A stretch of DNA of 23,154 bases from SHVO01 sp041919675 (GCA_041919675.1 JAYRTJ010000052.1:1-23154), one strand, 5' to 3'; counted from the first letter of the stretch, positions 7,292 to 15,266 are shown. The notes: generated by a model from the letters alone, not told the origin. Made by a program: numbers and translations.

Positions 7292-9127
7292 ATGACGCGG
7301 GCGGCTCTAACCCTGTTTGCCCTTATGGCAATCGCACCGCTGGATCCCGGTCCAGCGGCCGCGCAAGCTTCCGTGCAAGCTTCCGTGCAAACTCCCGTGC
7401 GCGCACCGGCCGACGCCGCGCCCGCCTTCGAAGTCGGGACCGTGACCACCAACGACGGCGTGACGTTGCCCATCGTCATGACCTATCCCGCCAGCGGCGT
7501 GAACACCGGCGGCGCCGCGATCCTGCATTTGCCCGACGGTCCCGGCATCAGCGCCGTCCAGCCCAATGTGACGTCGCGCTATGTCGCCGGCGGCCTCGCG
7601 CGCCTCGGCTATACAAGCCTCAGCCTGGAGCCGCGTTACGCGCAGTCCTACGCCTTCAGCCGGTTCGATGACGCCATCAATGATGTGCGCGCGGCGGTCG
7701 ATCTTCTGCAGGTGCGCGGCTTTTCCAATATCGTGCTCGCCGGGCACGGCCTCGGTTCGTTGCTCGCGGCGCGCTACATGGCCGAGACCGCCGACGGACG
7801 CATCAAGGCTGTCGCGTCGTTCGCACCCAGTACCGATCTCGCCGAAGCCTGGCGCGCCTCCATGGGCGAGGAGAAATACTGGGCCACGGTGGAATCCGCC
7901 TCGAAGGCCGTGAGTGCCGGCGGGCGCGGCGAATTCATCGATCTCGGCGACGGGCTCATCTTCACGCCGGCGAGCTTCCTCGATTGGTATGGTCCGACCG
8001 CGAAGACCTCGCTCACCGCCAACATGGCGGGTATCGACAAGCCGATGTTCCTCGCCGCCGGCGACCGCGACGCCGCGGTGCCGAAGGGCCGGCTGGAGCG
8101 ATTGAAAGCCGTCGCCTTCCTCTCCAAGCAGATCGATCTCAAATATTATCCGGGCGCCGGCCACGACCTGACGGCGGCGCGCGACCCGTTGATCGCGGAC
8201 GTGGGCGCATGGCTCGGCAAACTCAATCTCACGCCGCCGCCGCGCGCGGTGATGACGATTGTCGACGCCGCCGCCAAGGACGGCACGCCGCTTGCCGCCG
8301 TGCTTTACGCGCCCGCGGTCGGGGCCGACCGGACGCGGCCCGCGATCCTCATCGCGCACGGCTGGACCAGCGACATCATGCGCGGCGCGCCGCACTGGCT
8401 GGCTCAGCGTCTCGCGCAGCACGGCTATACGGTGCTTGCGTTCCAGACCCGCGCGTCGGGCTTCCGCGGCGTGGTGAAGGGAAAGCTCGAGGACATTCCG
8501 CAAGACATCGCGGCCTGGGTGAACTTCATGAGCGCGCGCGGGCACACCAATCTGGTGGCCGCCGGCCATTCCACGGGCGCTTTGTGGTTCAGTTACTATC
8601 TCAATGAGACCAAGGACGCGCGCCTGAAAGCCGCCGTCTATCTCGCGCCCATGCGCGATATGCCGGCCCACGCCCGCACCGCCATGGGCGAAGACCGTTA
8701 TGCGCGCGCCGTGCTCGAAGCCGGCGAAGCGGTGCGCGACGGCATGGGCTCCAGCCGCCTCATCAACACGCCGTTCCCGCAAGCGACCTACGAGGACGAT
8801 CCGCGCCAGCCCATGGTCCTGTCGGTGCCGGGCTCGGGCTTCACCTATTATTACGCCGACAGTTTCCTCAGCTACTGGGGCCCGAACTCCAAGGCCGTGC
8901 ATACGCGCCTTGTGGCGAACTCGCCTATTCCGATCCTTGCCGTCGGCGGTTCGCGCGATCCGCTCATGCAGGGCGCATATTTGATTCAATTCACCCAGGC
9001 GGCCGGCCCGAAAGGCGCCTATATCTTCTACGGCGGCGCCGCCGGCGCCACCAATTCCTTCGACGGTTACGAGACCCGCTTGACCGACGACATCATCAGC
9101 TGGCTGCGAAAGACACTCTCATCATGA
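7292..9127 (+). CDS. Secreted tandem alpha/beta hydrolase-fold protein
   Basis: Using ATG 7292 gives 611 residues with a clear signal peptide (MTRAALTLFALMAIAP... cleaved near PAAAQA) and a GGAAGAG ribosome site 8 nt upstream. An earlier in-frame GTG (7211) would bury the signal peptide and cover a palindrome. Two alpha/beta hydrolase domains follow. Domain 1 (about 45-315) has a nucleophile elbow GHGLG in which the serine is replaced by Gly153, but keeps acid candidates D258/D260 and His291 (GAGHDL). Domain 2 (about 320-611) has an intact elbow GHSTG with Ser427 and Asp556, but no histidine anywhere after Asp556. The stop overlaps the TldD-like start (ATGA), so translation is coupled. The substrate is unknown; either domain could be active, both in combination, or neither. 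Confidence 0.8.
   Translation: MTRAALTLFALMAIAPLDPGPAAAQASVQASVQTPVRAPADAAPAFEVGTVTTNDGVTLPIVMTYPASGVNTGGAAILHLPDGPGISAVQPNVTSRYVAGGLARLGYTSLSLEPRYAQSYAFSRFDDAINDVRAAVDLLQVRGFSNIVLAGHGLGSLLAARYMAETADGRIKAVASFAPSTDLAEAWRASMGEEKYWATVESASKAVSAGGRGEFIDLGDGLIFTPASFLDWYGPTAKTSLTANMAGIDKPMFLAAGDRDAAVPKGRLERLKAVAFLSKQIDLKYYPGAGHDLTAARDPLIADVGAWLGKLNLTPPPRAVMTIVDAAAKDGTPLAAVLYAPAVGADRTRPAILIAHGWTSDIMRGAPHWLAQRLAQHGYTVLAFQTRASGFRGVVKGKLEDIPQDIAAWVNFMSARGHTNLVAAGHSTGALWFSYYLNETKDARLKAAVYLAPMRDMPAHARTAMGEDRYARAVLEAGEAVRDGMGSSRLINTPFPQATYEDDPRQPMVLSVPGSGFTYYYADSFLSYWGPNSKAVHTRLVANSPIPILAVGGSRDPLMQGAYLIQFTQAAGPKGAYIFYGGAAGATNSFDGYETRLTDDIISWLRKTLSS
7363..7398 (+). repeat. Three 12-bp tandem repeats in the hydrolase gene
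   Basis: GCAAGCTTCCGT occurs twice in perfect tandem (7363-7374, 7375-7386), then as the variant GCAAACTCCCGT (7387-7398). It encodes QASVQASVQTPV just after the signal peptide, in what is probably an unstructured linker. Repeat number could vary without breaking the frame. Confidence 0.8.
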
Positions 9128-10563
9128 CCGCCATTGCCGATATCGCCGCGCGTTTCGCGGCCGTGGCCCCGGCGTGCGACGCCTGGTCCATCCGCGTCAT
9201 GCGCAGCCGCAGCGAATCTTTGTCCGTCACGCGCGGGATCGTCGATCCGGTCGGTCTTGGTGACGATCTCGGCGCCATGGTGACGGTGCAGGCTAAGGAT
9301 GGTGTCGGTTATGCCGCGACGTCGGACGTCGGCACCGCCGGGCTGAAGGCGGCCGGGCGCGCCGCGCTTGCGTGGGCCGAACGTGTCGCGGGCCGCATGG
9401 TCGCGGCCGCCGATCGCAAGACAACCGCGCCCGTCAAATTCGACCGCGAGGATCGCCCGCGCCAGGCGTGGGATGCCTTAAGCCGCGCCGCGAAGATCGA
9501 ACGCCTCAAAGCCGCCGCCGATGCCTTGAAGCGCGGCGACAAGATCGTCGACTGGGCCGCCTCCGCCGCCTACGCCGACGAGGACGTCGTGCTGGCGACC
9601 TCCGACGGCGACTTCATCCGCCAGCGCCGCGGCCTCGTCATTCCCGGTCTTTCCGCCAGCGCCTCCGACGGCGCGGAAACACAGACGCGCACGCTGGCTC
9701 GTGGCGGCGTCATGCGCCAGGGCGGCTGGGAGGTGCTTGAGGATGTGGGCTTCTGGCAGGCGCCGGAACGCATCGCCGATGAAGCGCTCGAATTGCTCGA
9801 AGCGCCCGACTGTCCGACGGGCGCCATGGATCTCCTTCTGATGCCCGATCAGATGTACATCCAGATCCACGAGTCCATCGGCCATCCGCTCGAACTCGAC
9901 CGCATCCTTGGCGACGAACGCAATTACGCCGGCACCAGTTTCGTGACACCCGATATGTTCGGCACATATCGCTACGGCTCGGAGCTTCTCAACGTCACCT
10001 TCGACCCTGACGTGGCCGGTGAAACCGCGTCCTATGCCTTCGATGACGAGGGCACGCCCGCGACCAAACAATTCCTGATCCGCGCGGGCATGCTTGAGCG
10101 CGGCCTCGGCGGCGCCGCCAGCCAGGCCCGCATCAACATCCCGGGTGTCGCCAACGCGCGCGCCTGCAACTGGAACCGTCCGGCCATCGACCGCATGGCG
10201 AACTTGAATATCGAAGCGGGCAGCTCGTCCCTGGAAGACCTCATCGCCCAAGTGAACGACGGCATCCTGATGGAGACCAACACCTCCTGGTCCATCGACG
10301 ATAGCCGCAACAAGTTCCAGTTCGGCTGCGAACGCGCGCGCCTCATCAAGAACGGCAAGGTGGGCCGCGTCGTGAAGAACCCGAACTATCGCGGGATCTC
10401 GGCCACCTTCTGGCGCAGCCTGAAAGGCCTCGGGAACGCCGCGACCGTCGGCGTGCACGGCACGCCGACGTGTGGGAAAGGCGAACCGAACCAGGCGATC
10501 CGCGTCGGTCACGCCACGCCGGCGGGTCTGTTCGCCGACGTGCACGTCTTCGGCGGCGGTTGA
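9124..10563 (+). CDS. TldD-like metalloprotease subunit
   Basis: A 479-residue member of the TldD/PmbA (U62) family. Residues 249-254 are HESIGH, the HExxxH zinc site of TldD. A conserved C-terminal TPTCGKGEP has Cys450 at the position of the family's third metal ligand. A DDEGTP block (about residue 308) and the glycine-rich C-terminus (HVFGGG) are also typical. TldD works as a heterodimer with TldE/PmbA to cleave unfolded peptides; known substrates include microcin B17 precursor and CcdA. The HESIGHPLELDR form differs from Escherichia coli TldD (HEAVGH), so this is probably a second, divergent TldD paralogue. Its ATG overlaps the hydrolase stop by 4 nt, and the TldE-like gene follows after 6 nt. 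Confidence 0.88.
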   Translation: MTAIADIAARFAAVAPACDAWSIRVMRSRSESLSVTRGIVDPVGLGDDLGAMVTVQAKDGVGYAATSDVGTAGLKAAGRAALAWAERVAGRMVAAADRKTTAPVKFDREDRPRQAWDALSRAAKIERLKAAADALKRGDKIVDWAASAAYADEDVVLATSDGDFIRQRRGLVIPGLSASASDGAETQTRTLARGGVMRQGGWEVLEDVGFWQAPERIADEALELLEAPDCPTGAMDLLLMPDQMYIQIHESIGHPLELDRILGDERNYAGTSFVTPDMFGTYRYGSELLNVTFDPDVAGETASYAFDDEGTPATKQFLIRAGMLERGLGGAASQARINIPGVANARACNWNRPAIDRMANLNIEAGSSSLEDLIAQVNDGILMETNTSWSIDDSRNKFQFGCERARLIKNGKVGRVVKNPNYRGISATFWRSLKGLGNAATVGVHGTPTCGKGEPNQAIRVGHATPAGLFADVHVFGGG

Positions 10564-10569
10564 TCCGCC

Positions 10570-11886
10570 ATGCAACAGCGGTTTTCCGAGATCGCGGATC
10601 TCATCCAGTCGTCCTTGCGCGGCGAAGAGGGTTTCCTCGCCAACTTCTCAGGCGAGAATTCCGCGTTCGTGCGCTTCAACCGCTCGGCTGTGCGCCAGGC
10701 GGGCGCGGTCGAACAGCGTTACCTCTCGCTGGAACTCTTCAATGGTAAACGTCACGCGTCGCAATCCATCACGCTGACCGGCGCCGACGATAAGGACGCA
10801 GCGGTCGCGGCGGTCGCGGCCTTGCGCGATGTGCTCGCCGATGCGCCGGAAGATCCGCATTTCCTGATCAATGAAACGCCGTCCTCCTCGGCGCGCCTAT
10901 TGCCGAATCAATTGCCCGGTGAGGATGAAGCGGTTTCGGCGATCCTCGAGACCGGCAAGGGCCATGATCTCGTCGGGCTCTATGCCGCGGGTCCGATCCA
11001 TCGCGGCTTCGCCAACAGTTTTGGTCAACGCAACTGGGATACGGCGCACGCTTTCGCCGCCGATCTCAGCTTCTATCTGCAAAGCGACAAAGCGGTGAAA
11101 GTCGACCACGCCGGCACGGCCTGGGATGCGTCGGCGTTCAACGTCAAGATGGACGGCGCGAAGATGCGCCTTAAAGCCCTCGCGCGCGCGCCCAAGACCA
11201 TCTCGCCCGGCAACTACCGTGTGTTCCTGGCGCCGGCCGCGCTCGAAGAACTGTTCGGTCTCCTGTCGTGGGGCGGCTTCAGTCTCGCGTCGGAGAAGAC
11301 CGCGACCACGCCCTTCATTCGCATGATCGCCGAAGGCGCGAAGCTCGATCCGCGCGTCACGCTGGTGGAGAACACCGCGGAGGGACTCGCGCCCGGCTTC
11401 CAGGAAGAGGGCTTCGTCAAACCCGCGCGCGTCCCGCTCATCACGGCGGGCGCTTACACGAGCGCCTTGGCGTCGCCGCGCTCGGCGGCGGAGTTTGGCG
11501 TGCCCCAGAACGGCGCCGACGGCAGTGAGTCGCCGGTGGCGCTCGATATGGCGGCCGGGGATCTCAAAGAGGCCGATGTGTTGAAGACCCTCGGCACCGG
11601 CGTCTATGTCGGCAATCTCTGGTACACGAATTATTCCGACCGCAACGCTTGCCGCCTGACCGGCATGACCCGCTTTGCCACGTTTTGGGTCGAGAACGGC
11701 GAAATCGTCGCGCCTTTGAATGTGATGCGGTTCGACGACACCCTCTACAACATCCTCGGGGCCAACTTGGTCGGCCTCACCGCGCACCGGGATTTGCGCC
11801 TGTCGACCAGCACTTATGAGTCGCGCTCGACCCAGTCCATGCGCCTGCCCGGCGCGGTGGTCGGCAACCTGACCATGACGTTGTAG
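10570..11886 (+). CDS. TldE/PmbA-like partner subunit
   Basis: A 438-residue member of the same U62 family. It lacks the HExxxH motif and the metal-binding cysteine, as expected for the non-catalytic TldE/PmbA partner. The C-terminal half has the family pattern: a glycine/alanine-rich strand region, the GTGVYVGNLWYTNYSDR block (about 342-358), RLTGMTRFATFWVENGEIV, and a final strand ending in NLTMTL. It starts 6 nt after the TldD-like stop, with a GGCGGCGG ribosome site inside the previous gene. The two should form a heterodimer closing around a cavity with the metal site. A terminator 77 nt downstream ends the operon. Confidence 0.87.
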   Translation: MQQRFSEIADLIQSSLRGEEGFLANFSGENSAFVRFNRSAVRQAGAVEQRYLSLELFNGKRHASQSITLTGADDKDAAVAAVAALRDVLADAPEDPHFLINETPSSSARLLPNQLPGEDEAVSAILETGKGHDLVGLYAAGPIHRGFANSFGQRNWDTAHAFAADLSFYLQSDKAVKVDHAGTAWDASAFNVKMDGAKMRLKALARAPKTISPGNYRVFLAPAALEELFGLLSWGGFSLASEKTATTPFIRMIAEGAKLDPRVTLVENTAEGLAPGFQEEGFVKPARVPLITAGAYTSALASPRSAAEFGVPQNGADGSESPVALDMAAGDLKEADVLKTLGTGVYVGNLWYTNYSDRNACRLTGMTRFATFWVENGEIVAPLNVMRFDDTLYNILGANLVGLTAHRDLRLSTSTYESRSTQSMRLPGAVVGNLTMTL

Positions 11887-11962
11887 GCGCTCGACGTCGC
11901 GCCCGCCAAACTTCCCTTAAGCGCCTCTGGCGCCTCGGTCCAAGCCGCCACATATGAAAGCG

Positions 11963-11993
11963 GCCCGGCGTTCGCCGGGCGGTTTTGCTTTAT
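11963..11993 (+). terminator. Intrinsic terminator of the hydrolase-tldDE operon
   Basis: A perfect 8-bp stem, GCCCGGCG (11963-11970) and CGCCGGGC (11973-11980), is followed by GGTTTTGCTTTAT. Confidence 0.85.
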
Positions 11994-12020
11994 AAGAGGC
12001 GAATCGCGCCGACCTGTCGG

Positions 12021-12056
12021 TCAAATTGTCTTATTAAATATAACAATATCAATTCA
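12021..12056 (+). promoter_or_regulatory. AT-rich promoter region of groEL
   Basis: A sharply AT-rich block (TTATTAAATATAACAATATC, 12031-12050) stands out from the GC-rich surroundings, just before the CIRCE-like element. TATAAC (12039-12044) is a plausible -10; no -35 is convincing, and no heat-shock sigma-32 pattern is evident. Confidence 0.45.
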
Positions 12057-12083
12057 TTAGCACTCTGGCCCGGACTCTGCTAA
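12057..12083 (+). promoter_or_regulatory. Degenerate CIRCE element (HrcA operator)
   Basis: TTAGCACTC, a 9-nt spacer, then CTCTGCTAA. The left arm and the spacer length match the CIRCE consensus (TTAGCACTC-N9-GAGTGCTAA) exactly. In the right arm the first three bases are wrong and the last six are right. HrcA would repress groEL here, perhaps weakly. It lies 63 nt upstream of the start codon, in the 5' leader. Confidence 0.75.
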
Positions 12084-12146
12084 CAGTCCTGGCCGAATCT
12101 GGAAAACTGCCGCCTGAAGGCACGCTAAAAACTGGAGCGAAAGAAC

Positions 12147-13820
12147 ATGGCTGCTAAAGACGTAAAATTCTCCCGCGACGCCCGCGAGCGCATGCTGCGC
12201 GGTGTCGACATCCTCGCCAACGCGGTGAAGGTCACCCTCGGTCCCAAGGGCCGCAACGTGGTGCTGGAAAAGACCTTCGGTGCGCCGCGCATCACCAAGG
12301 ACGGCGTGACCGTCGCGAAGGAAATCGATCTCGCCGACAAGTTCGAGAACATGGGCGCCCAGATGGTGAAGGAAGTTGCGTCCAAGACCAACGACCTCGC
12401 CGGTGACGGCACCACCACCGCGACCGTGCTCGCCCAGGCCATCGTGCGCGAAGGCGCCAAGGCCGTGGCCGCCGGCATCAACCCGATGGACCTGAAGCGC
12501 GGCATCGACAAGGCCGTGGCCGCCGTCATCGCCGACGTCCAGAAGCGCTCCAATCCGGTGAAGACCAACAAGGAAATCGCGCAGGTCGGCACCATCTCCG
12601 CCAACGGCCAGTCCGAGATCGGCGACATCATCGCGAAAGCCATGGATAAAGTCGGCAAGGAAGGCGTCATCAGCGTTGAAGAGGCGCGCGGCATCGAAAC
12701 CGAGCTGGACGTCGTCGAAGGCATGCAGTTCGACCGCGGCTACACCTCGCCGTACTTCATCACCAACCCGGACAAGATGATCGTCGAGCTGGAAAGCCCG
12801 TACATCCTCATCCATGAAAAGAAGCTCTCGAGCCTGGCGCCGATGGTGCCGATCCTCGAAGCGGTCGTGCAGTCCAACAAGCCGCTGCTGATCGTCGCGG
12901 AAGACCTGGAAGGCGAAGCGCTCGCCGCCCTCGTCGTCAACAAGCTGCGCGGCGGCCTTAAGATCGCCGCCGTGAAGGCGCCCGGCTTCGGCGACCGCCG
13001 CAAGGCCATGTTGCAGGACATCGCGACCCTGACGGGCGGTGAAGTCATCAGCGAAGACGTCGGCATCAAACTCGAGCAGGTCACGCTCAAGATGCTCGGC
13101 CGCGCCCGCTCGGTCCGCATCGACAAGGACAACACGGTCATCGTCGACGGCGCCGGCAAGAAGGCCGACATCACCTCGCGCTGCGATCAGATCCGCCGCG
13201 AAATCTCCGAATCCGAATCCGACTACGACAAGGAAAAGCTGCACGAGCGCCTGGCCAAGATGGCCGGTGGGGTCGCGGTGATCAAAGTCGGCGGCGCGTC
13301 GGAACTCGAAGTGAAGGAAAAGAAGGATCGCGTGGACGATTCGCTGCACGCCACGCGCGCCGCGGTCGCTGAAGGCATCGTGCCGGGCGGCGGCGTCGCC
13401 CTCCTGTACGCCACGCGCGCCCTCAAGAACCTGAAAGTCGAAAACGACGAGCAGAAAGTCGGCGTGGACATCATCCGCCGCGCTCTCGAAGCTCCGGTCC
13501 GTCAGATCGCGGCCAACGCGGGGTATGACGGCGCGGTCGTCGCCGGCAAGATTCTCGAAGGCAAGGACACCGACTTCGGCTTCGACGCCCAGGAAGGCGA
13601 ATACAAGAACATGGTGAAGGCCGGCATCATCGACCCGACGAAAGTGGTCCGTGTCGCCCTGCAGGACGCCGCCTCGGTGGCGGGCCTCTTGATCACCACG
13701 GAAGCCATGATCGCCGACGCTCCGGTGAAGCCGCGTGCGGCCGGCGGCGGTGGCGGCGGCATGCCCGGCCAGAACTACGGCGAAGGCATGCACGACGACG
13801 ATCACGACCATCACCACTAG
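12147..13820 (+). CDS. groEL: Chaperonin GroEL with His/Asp-rich tail, no groES
   Basis: A 557-residue 60-kDa chaperonin, full length, starting at ATG 12147 with GGAG 8 nt upstream. It folds client proteins inside a double heptameric ring using ATP. Conserved elements are the phosphate-binding GDGTTTATVL (about 86-95), the equatorial KVTLGPKGRNVV near the N-terminus, the apical block from YTSPYF through ILEAVV and LLIVAEDLEGEAL, and VPGGGVAL (about 413-420). Hydrophobic apical residues that bind GroES are largely kept, so a GroES encoded elsewhere is expected. There is no groES upstream: only 260 nt separate it from tldE, too little for a co-chaperonin gene. The usual GGM repeats at the C-terminus are replaced by GGGGGGMPGQ, then an acidic His-rich end (HDDDHDHHH). 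Confidence 0.97.
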   Translation: MAAKDVKFSRDARERMLRGVDILANAVKVTLGPKGRNVVLEKTFGAPRITKDGVTVAKEIDLADKFENMGAQMVKEVASKTNDLAGDGTTTATVLAQAIVREGAKAVAAGINPMDLKRGIDKAVAAVIADVQKRSNPVKTNKEIAQVGTISANGQSEIGDIIAKAMDKVGKEGVISVEEARGIETELDVVEGMQFDRGYTSPYFITNPDKMIVELESPYILIHEKKLSSLAPMVPILEAVVQSNKPLLIVAEDLEGEALAALVVNKLRGGLKIAAVKAPGFGDRRKAMLQDIATLTGGEVISEDVGIKLEQVTLKMLGRARSVRIDKDNTVIVDGAGKKADITSRCDQIRREISESESDYDKEKLHERLAKMAGGVAVIKVGGASELEVKEKKDRVDDSLHATRAAVAEGIVPGGGVALLYATRALKNLKVENDEQKVGVDIIRRALEAPVRQIAANAGYDGAVVAGKILEGKDTDFGFDAQEGEYKNMVKAGIIDPTKVVRVALQDAASVAGLLITTEAMIADAPVKPRAAGGGGGGMPGQNYGEGMHDDDHDHHH

Positions 13821-13849
13821 AAAGCATCCCGGTTTTCCGGGACGCGAAA

Positions 13850-13880
13850 GGGCCGCCCGACGGGGCGGCCCTTTTTCTTT
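13850..13880 (+). terminator. Intrinsic terminator of groEL
   Basis: A perfect 9-bp GC-rich stem, GGGCCGCCC (13850-13858) and GGGCGGCCC (13863-13871), is followed by TTTTTCTTT. A second, smaller hairpin around a TTTT loop (13824-13845) precedes it. Confidence 0.92.
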
Positions 13881-13885
13881 GCCCA

Positions 13886-13906
13886 CCTGTCGGAATTCTT
13901 TACAGG
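13886..13906. promoter_or_regulatory. Possible enhancer site for the sigma-54 promoter
   Basis: CCTGT and ACAGG form an inverted repeat with an 11-nt spacer, about 80 bp upstream of the -24 element. Position and symmetry would suit an enhancer-binding protein, but the arms are short and it could be chance. Confidence 0.25.
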
Positions 13907-13977
13907 CGCACCGGAGTCCGCTTGGCGTTCTGCGCCGTTAAACCCGCATCAGCGCACTTTCCCGGGAACCCCTTGGA

Positions 13978-13994
13978 TTGGCACGGGCGTTGCA
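13978..13994 (+). promoter_or_regulatory. Sigma-54 (RpoN) promoter of the FemAB-like gene
   Basis: TTGGCACGGGCGTTGCA matches the -24/-12 consensus TGGCACG-N4-TTGC. GG (13980-13981) and GC (13992-13993) are separated by exactly 10 nt. Transcription would begin near 14005, about 36 nt before the start codon. Such promoters need an activating enhancer-binding protein. Confidence 0.8.
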
Positions 13995-14040
13995 CCCTGT
14001 AAGGGGCTGGCGTCGAGAATAAGAAAATGGGAACGGCCGC

Positions 14041-15072
14041 GTGATCTCCTGCCGACAGCTTGAGCGTTCCGACCGCGCGCAATGGGACCGGTTCGTTCGC
14101 GCCCATCCCTCGGGCAGTCCCTTTCATCTCATGGCCTGGCACGACACGCTCTGTTCGATCTTCGGCTACCGGCCGGAGTACCGCCTTGCCGTCGAGAACG
14201 GCGAGATCGTCGGCGTGCTGCCGATGTTCATTGTCGATAACTTCGTCACCGGCAAAGTTCTGATCTCCACGCCCTTCGCGGTCTACGGCGGCATCCTCGC
14301 GCGCGATGACGGCGCGCAAGAAGCGCTGCGCGAGAATATGAAAGCGCTCGCGCGCGCTGAAAATGTTCAGCACGCCGAACTGCGCAACAGCTTTTCGCAC
14401 CAGGTCTCGGGCTTCGACGGTATCGACCGCTACGCCACTTTCACGCGCGATGTGAAGCCGTGCGCGCCGGACGATCTGCTCGGTGCGCTGCCGCAGAAGA
14501 CGCGCAACATGGTGCGCAAGTCCTTGAAGCAAGGCTTCACCAGCCGCAAGGCCAAGGACCTCGATGCTTTCTACGGCCTCTTGCTGGAAACCTACCGGCG
14601 TCACGGCACGCCTGTTTTCCCCAAGCACTTCTTCACGACCATCGCCGAGAAGTTCGGCGCCGCGGTCGATGTGCGCGAAGTGCTGCTTGAGGAAAAAGTG
14701 GTCGCCGCCAGCCTCAACTTCCTCCATCAGCGTCAGATGCACACCTACTACGCCGCGTCGTCGCGCGCGTGCTGGAAGCTGAACTGCAACGACTTCATGT
14801 ATTTCGATCATATCCTCTGGGCCGGCCGGAACGGCATCGACACGTTCGATTTCGGCCGCAGCAAGGTCGGCACCGGGCCGTTCGAGTTCAAGAAGCACTG
14901 GGGCGCGACCATGCGCCCGCTCCCGTATGAAGTGATGCTGGTGAAGCGCCGCGCGCTTCCCAACTTCAGCCAGAGCAATCCGAAGTTCGATATGGCCGCG
15001 CGCGTATGGCAGCGTCTGCCGCTTACACTGACACGCCTCGTCGGGCCGCGGCTGATTGCCCTGTTTCCCTAA
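14041..15072 (+). CDS. FemAB-like acyltransferase, PEP-CTERM-associated type
   Basis: A 343-residue protein of the GNAT-fold FemAB group. It begins at GTG 14041; no in-frame ATG is available until residue 31, inside a conserved block. Recognisable blocks are GSPFHLMAWHDTL and the VGVLPMF...TPFAVYGGI strand region (N-terminal acyltransferase domain), LLETYRRHGTPVFP (middle), and DTFDFGRSKVGTGPFEFKKHWG near residues 270-290. These match my memory of TIGR03019, the FemAB-like family that co-occurs with XrtA exosortase and PEP-CTERM exopolysaccharide loci. Relatives transfer amino acids from aminoacyl-tRNA, but the reaction of this family is not established. It is not next to any exosortase gene here. 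Control by the sigma-54 promoter is strongly suggested. Confidence 0.75.
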   Translation: MISCRQLERSDRAQWDRFVRAHPSGSPFHLMAWHDTLCSIFGYRPEYRLAVENGEIVGVLPMFIVDNFVTGKVLISTPFAVYGGILARDDGAQEALRENMKALARAENVQHAELRNSFSHQVSGFDGIDRYATFTRDVKPCAPDDLLGALPQKTRNMVRKSLKQGFTSRKAKDLDAFYGLLLETYRRHGTPVFPKHFFTTIAEKFGAAVDVREVLLEEKVVAASLNFLHQRQMHTYYAASSRACWKLNCNDFMYFDHILWAGRNGIDTFDFGRSKVGTGPFEFKKHWGATMRPLPYEVMLVKRRALPNFSQSNPKFDMAARVWQRLPLTLTRLVGPRLIALFP

Positions 15073-15266
15073 AACCACATGTCTTTGACGCACCGTCCGT
15101 CGCGCGGCAGATCGTCGAAGGTATCGCGCCCGTCAAAGCGATCGAGGGGGATGTCGGCGATAAGGGCTGGGTCCGCCAGCCTGAGGTTCACCGCGATCCG
15201 CCGGCGGCCGCGATCATCCACCACGGCGTTGCAGAGGCAGGCCCCACGGATCGTTTTCGAGCCTTT
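15069..15266 (-). pseudogene. Apparent C-terminal remnant of an unknown gene
   Basis: A - strand frame of 65 codons runs from just after a TAA (15267-15269) to a TAG overlapping the FemAB-like stop. It has no ATG near its beginning; GTG codons near 15228 could start about 51 residues, but without a ribosome site. Codon third positions are mostly G or C and second positions are not, the usual coding pattern of this genome. The translation looks protein-like (for example VNLRLADPALIADIPLDRF, ending in CVKDMWF). I do not recognise the family. It may be the 3' end of a gene cut off near the tRNA, a very small protein, or chance. Confidence 0.4.

Noticed and set aside
7307..8989. 560-codon - strand frame opposite the hydrolase
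   Set aside because: Shadow frame; the + strand protein has a signal peptide, two recognisable domains and coupling to tldD.
11887..12056. Missed groES upstream of groEL
   Set aside because: The gap is too short for the roughly 95-codon gene, and it contains the tldE terminator and the groEL promoter.
12057..13886. 609-codon - strand frame covering groEL
   Set aside because: It mirrors groEL codon structure in a GC-rich genome and also crosses the promoter and terminator; its translation is low-complexity Asp/His/Val.
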